Source: Anaerolineales bacterium (GTDB lineage: Bacteria > Chloroflexota > Anaerolineae > Anaerolineales > Villigracilaceae). From it: DNA of 16,679 bases. Each line of letters opens with the position of its first letter. Within the stretch, counting starts at the first letter, position 1. This document shows, one piece after another, positions 14,972 to 16,679 of this stretch. A program made the position numbers and the translations under genes. The stretch lies in NCBI GenBank assembly GCA_029933275.1, contig JAOZOM010000014.1:1-16679 (forward strand), given 5' to 3'. Below the pieces are notes generated by a model. It had not been told where the DNA came from. It saw only the letters and a list, made by a program, of their open reading frames with translations, and did no database searches.

Positions 14972-16129
14972 ATGAAAATTCAAAAAAGAACACTTCTGGT
15001 TCTACTAAGTTTGGTCTTGACATTAAGCGCATGTGGCGCAAAAGAGGAAACGCCCGTTGAGCCGGTGCTCCCCGTCAGCGTGGACGCGGTTATTGCCGAA
15101 GGGCATATTCTCCCCGTGCAAGATGTGCGGCTTAACTTCTCAGTGCGCGGCAAAGTAGCAGAGATTTTGGTCGAAGAGGGTGAGAAGGTCACCAAAGATC
15201 AGGTTATCGTTCGTCTCTCTGATAGCGAACAAGCCGAAGCTGCTCTGCGCGGAGCGGAACTAGAACTGGTCAGCGCACAGCAAGCATACGATGATTTTGT
15301 CCGCACCGGCGGGCTGGCAACCGCGACAGCGTGGCAAACCTATCAAAACGCGCAAATTCAACGTGCCGCCGCCGAACGAGAATGGGAAAAACTGGATACC
15401 GATAGCCTCCAAGACGATATAGACGATGCCGAAAGCATCGTGCGCGATCGCGAAGAGGATTTACAAGATGCCCAAGACGATTTTGATAAATATCAAGACC
15501 TCGACAAAGATAATGCCAAAAGAAAAGATGCCGAAGATGCCCTCGATGCTGCTCAAGATGATTTTAATGAAGCAAAACGGGATTTGGAAGAGGCGATCCG
15601 TAAGCTGGACGAATCCCGCGCCGTGCTGGATGCGGCAATTTCAGCAGAATCTGACGCAAAATACAAATACGAATCACGCGCGGAAGATGGACTTGCTCCC
15701 GATGATAAAGCATTACTCGAAGCCCGACTTAACGCGGCAAAAGCCCAAGTGGATGCAGCACAGAACACTCTCGATGGTTACGAACTCAAAGCTCCCTTCG
15801 CCGGAACGCTAACCGACATCAACGTAGAAATCGGGCAATTGGTCGGTCCCGAACTTTGGGCAGCCCAACTCGCCGACCTGAGCGAATTCTACGTCGAAAC
15901 CAGCGATCTAACCGAACTGGAAGTCGTCAAAATCACAGAAAATCAAACTGTCGAAATTGTCCCTGACTCATTGCCCGAATTGATATTGACAGGGAGCGTG
16001 GAAAGCATTGGGCAATCTTTTAAAACGCAAGCCGGAGATATTGTCTACATAGTCAAAATTAACTTGGCTGATACTGATCCCGCTCTGCGTTGGGGCATGA
16101 CCGTAGAAGTCACCTTTTTAGCGGAATAG
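14972..16129 (+). CDS. HlyD/MacA-type membrane fusion (adaptor) lipoprotein
   Basis: The 385-residue adaptor starts with a lipoprotein signal peptide ending in L-S-A-C (lipobox 18-21, Cys21), so it should be anchored by lipid on the outer face of the cytoplasmic membrane. The first half of a biotinyl-lipoyl domain is at about 45-83 (L-N-F-S-V-R-G-K-V-A-E-I-L-V-E-E-G-E-K-V). A long, very acidic coiled-coil hairpin (about 84-266) follows, with repeated D-A-Q-D-D-F and A-A-Q-D-D-F heptad-like segments. The second half, A-P-F-A-G-T-L-T-D-I-N-V-E-I-G, is at about 274-288, followed by beta-barrel and membrane-proximal domains. AGAGG with a short spacer precedes ATG 14972. The position after the double-FtsX permease marks it as partner of that permease. 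No TolC-like outer partner is encoded here. Confidence 0.9.
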   Translation: MKIQKRTLLVLLSLVLTLSACGAKEETPVEPVLPVSVDAVIAEGHILPVQDVRLNFSVRGKVAEILVEEGEKVTKDQVIVRLSDSEQAEAALRGAELELVSAQQAYDDFVRTGGLATATAWQTYQNAQIQRAAAEREWEKLDTDSLQDDIDDAESIVRDREEDLQDAQDDFDKYQDLDKDNAKRKDAEDALDAAQDDFNEAKRDLEEAIRKLDESRAVLDAAISAESDAKYKYESRAEDGLAPDDKALLEARLNAAKAQVDAAQNTLDGYELKAPFAGTLTDINVEIGQLVGPELWAAQLADLSEFYVETSDLTELEVVKITENQTVEIVPDSLPELILTGSVESIGQSFKTQAGDIVYIVKINLADTDPALRWGMTVEVTFLAE

Positions 16130-16131
16130 TC

Positions 16132-16161
16132 TTGGCTTATTTGGGCTATTTACGATATAAT
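16132..16161 (+). promoter_or_regulatory. Promoter of the superoxide reductase gene
   Basis: TTGGCT (16132-16137), an 18-base spacer and a perfect TATAAT (16156-16161) lie 41 bases before the start codon. The -35 begins just after the adaptor stop codon (16127-16129). The consensus -10 makes an independent transcript likely. Confidence 0.65.
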
Positions 16162-16202
16162 TTATCCACTTATTCAAGCTATACTCAGAAACGGAGATTA
16201 AA

Positions 16203-16592
16203 ATGACAGATTTAACCATTCAACAAGGCGATTGGAAGAAAGAAAAACATACCCCCGTCATCGTAGCTCCCGATAGCGTCAAAGCGGGCGAAGTTTTTCA
16301 AGTCAAAGTAACTTTAGGACAAGAAATCGCGCATCCCAACACCACCGAGCATCATATTAGCTGGGTTTCGCTTTACTTTCACCCCGAAGGGAAGAAATTC
16401 CCGCATCACGTTGGCAAATTTGATTTTAGCGCACACGGCGAGGGCGTAAGCGGTCCCAACGAAGGACCCGTCCACACTCATCACGAAGTCATCGTCTCGA
16501 TGAAAACCACCGCCCCCGGCACCCTCCACGCGGTCGCGATGTGCAATATCCACGGCTTGTGGGAAAGCAAAAAAGAACTCGCTGTTGAGTAA
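16203..16592 (+). CDS. Superoxide reductase, neelaredoxin type (class II, single iron centre)
   Basis: This 129-residue cytosolic enzyme reduces superoxide to hydrogen peroxide without making oxygen, typical of anaerobes. The Fe(His)4(Cys) centre is complete: His16 in E-K-H-T-P, His44 in H-P-N, His50 in E-H-H-I, and Cys114 and His117 in C-N-I-H-G-L-W. Glu14 is the likely sixth ligand of the ferric state and Lys15 the conserved catalytic lysine. The N-terminal rubredoxin-like desulforedoxin domain of class I enzymes is absent, and the protein starts directly before the catalytic domain. GGAG (16193-16196) sits 6 nt before ATG 16203. The gene has its own promoter and terminator, so it is probably monocistronic and unrelated to the export unit. 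Confidence 0.95.
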   Translation: MTDLTIQQGDWKKEKHTPVIVAPDSVKAGEVFQVKVTLGQEIAHPNTTEHHISWVSLYFHPEGKKFPHHVGKFDFSAHGEGVSGPNEGPVHTHHEVIVSMKTTAPGTLHAVAMCNIHGLWESKKELAVE

Positions 16593-16618
16593 ATCACTTT
16601 CTCAATATGCTAAACCTT

Positions 16619-16651
16619 ATAGGTCACGTTTCAAGCGTGACCTATTTTTTT
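16619..16651 (+). terminator. Intrinsic terminator after the superoxide reductase gene
   Basis: ATAGGTCACG (16619-16628) pairs perfectly with CGTGACCTAT (16636-16645) around a 7-base loop, followed at once by a run of seven T (16645-16651). It lies 26 bases after the stop codon. Confidence 0.92.
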
Positions 16652-16655
16652 ACCC

Positions 16656-16671
16656 TTCGTTATAAAACGAA
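16656..16671. repeat. Short inverted repeat at the window end
   Basis: TTCGTT (16656-16661) and AACGAA (16666-16671) flank ATAA. It follows the terminator directly and may belong to the next gene's control region, which is outside the window. Confidence 0.4.
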
Positions 16672-16679
16672 AATCTCCC

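Noticed and set aside
15400..15640. Repeated D-D/A-Q-D-D coding stretch in the adaptor as a DNA repeat array
   Set aside because: It is the expected acidic heptad pattern of the adaptor coiled coil, not a true nucleotide repeat.
1..16679. CRISPR arrays, tRNA or rRNA genes, anti-phage systems
   Set aside because: Scanning by eye found no regularly spaced repeats, no tRNA-like cloverleaf with CCA-type end, no rRNA segments and no known defence gene.

Overview
The window looks like a chromosomal segment of an anaerobic or microaerophilic bacterium. My best guess is an Anaerolineae-like member of the Chloroflexota (about 0.55 confidence). The reasons are a neelaredoxin-type superoxide reductase, a stand-alone lipoprotein adaptor paired with a double-FtsX permease, short degenerate extragenic repeats, and mixed use of strong and absent Shine-Dalgarno sites. 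No rRNA, tRNA or CRISPR array is visible.

Bases 1-6910 (+ strand) read as one compact transcription unit. It holds the 3' end of a PcrA/UvrD helicase gene, then four envelope-glycan genes: a polysaccharide pyruvyl transferase family protein, a flippase-like LPG-synthase transmembrane protein, a large polytopic protein that may be a GT-C enzyme, and a GT39/PMT-like glycosyltransferase. It ends with radC. The glycan block therefore sits between two DNA-repair genes. Bases 6907-9424 (- strand) are a convergent unit: a HEAT-repeat protein, a secreted HExxH peptidase with a C-terminal membrane anchor, and an acylphosphatase whose stop codon overlaps that of radC.

Bases 9425-9805 are a divergent intergenic region. 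It contains the 3' end of an IS3-type transposase gene and a candidate promoter/operator for the next unit. Bases 9806-16129 (+ strand) form the most interesting block: a TetR regulator, two paralogous LolD/MacB-class ATPases, an 8-TM permease with two FtsX domains, and a lipoprotein HlyD-type adaptor. The second ATPase has a changed ABC signature and a cyclic-nucleotide-binding-like domain fused to its C-terminus. Together these look like a TetR-controlled export or lipid-extrusion machine with an asymmetric ATPase pair. A REP-like palindrome has been absorbed into the junction between the two ATPase genes; it supplies the C-terminus of the first and the ribosome binding site of the second.

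Bases 16130-16679 hold a monocistronic superoxide reductase gene with its own promoter and a clear intrinsic terminator. All functional calls come from reading motifs by eye; no database search was possible.
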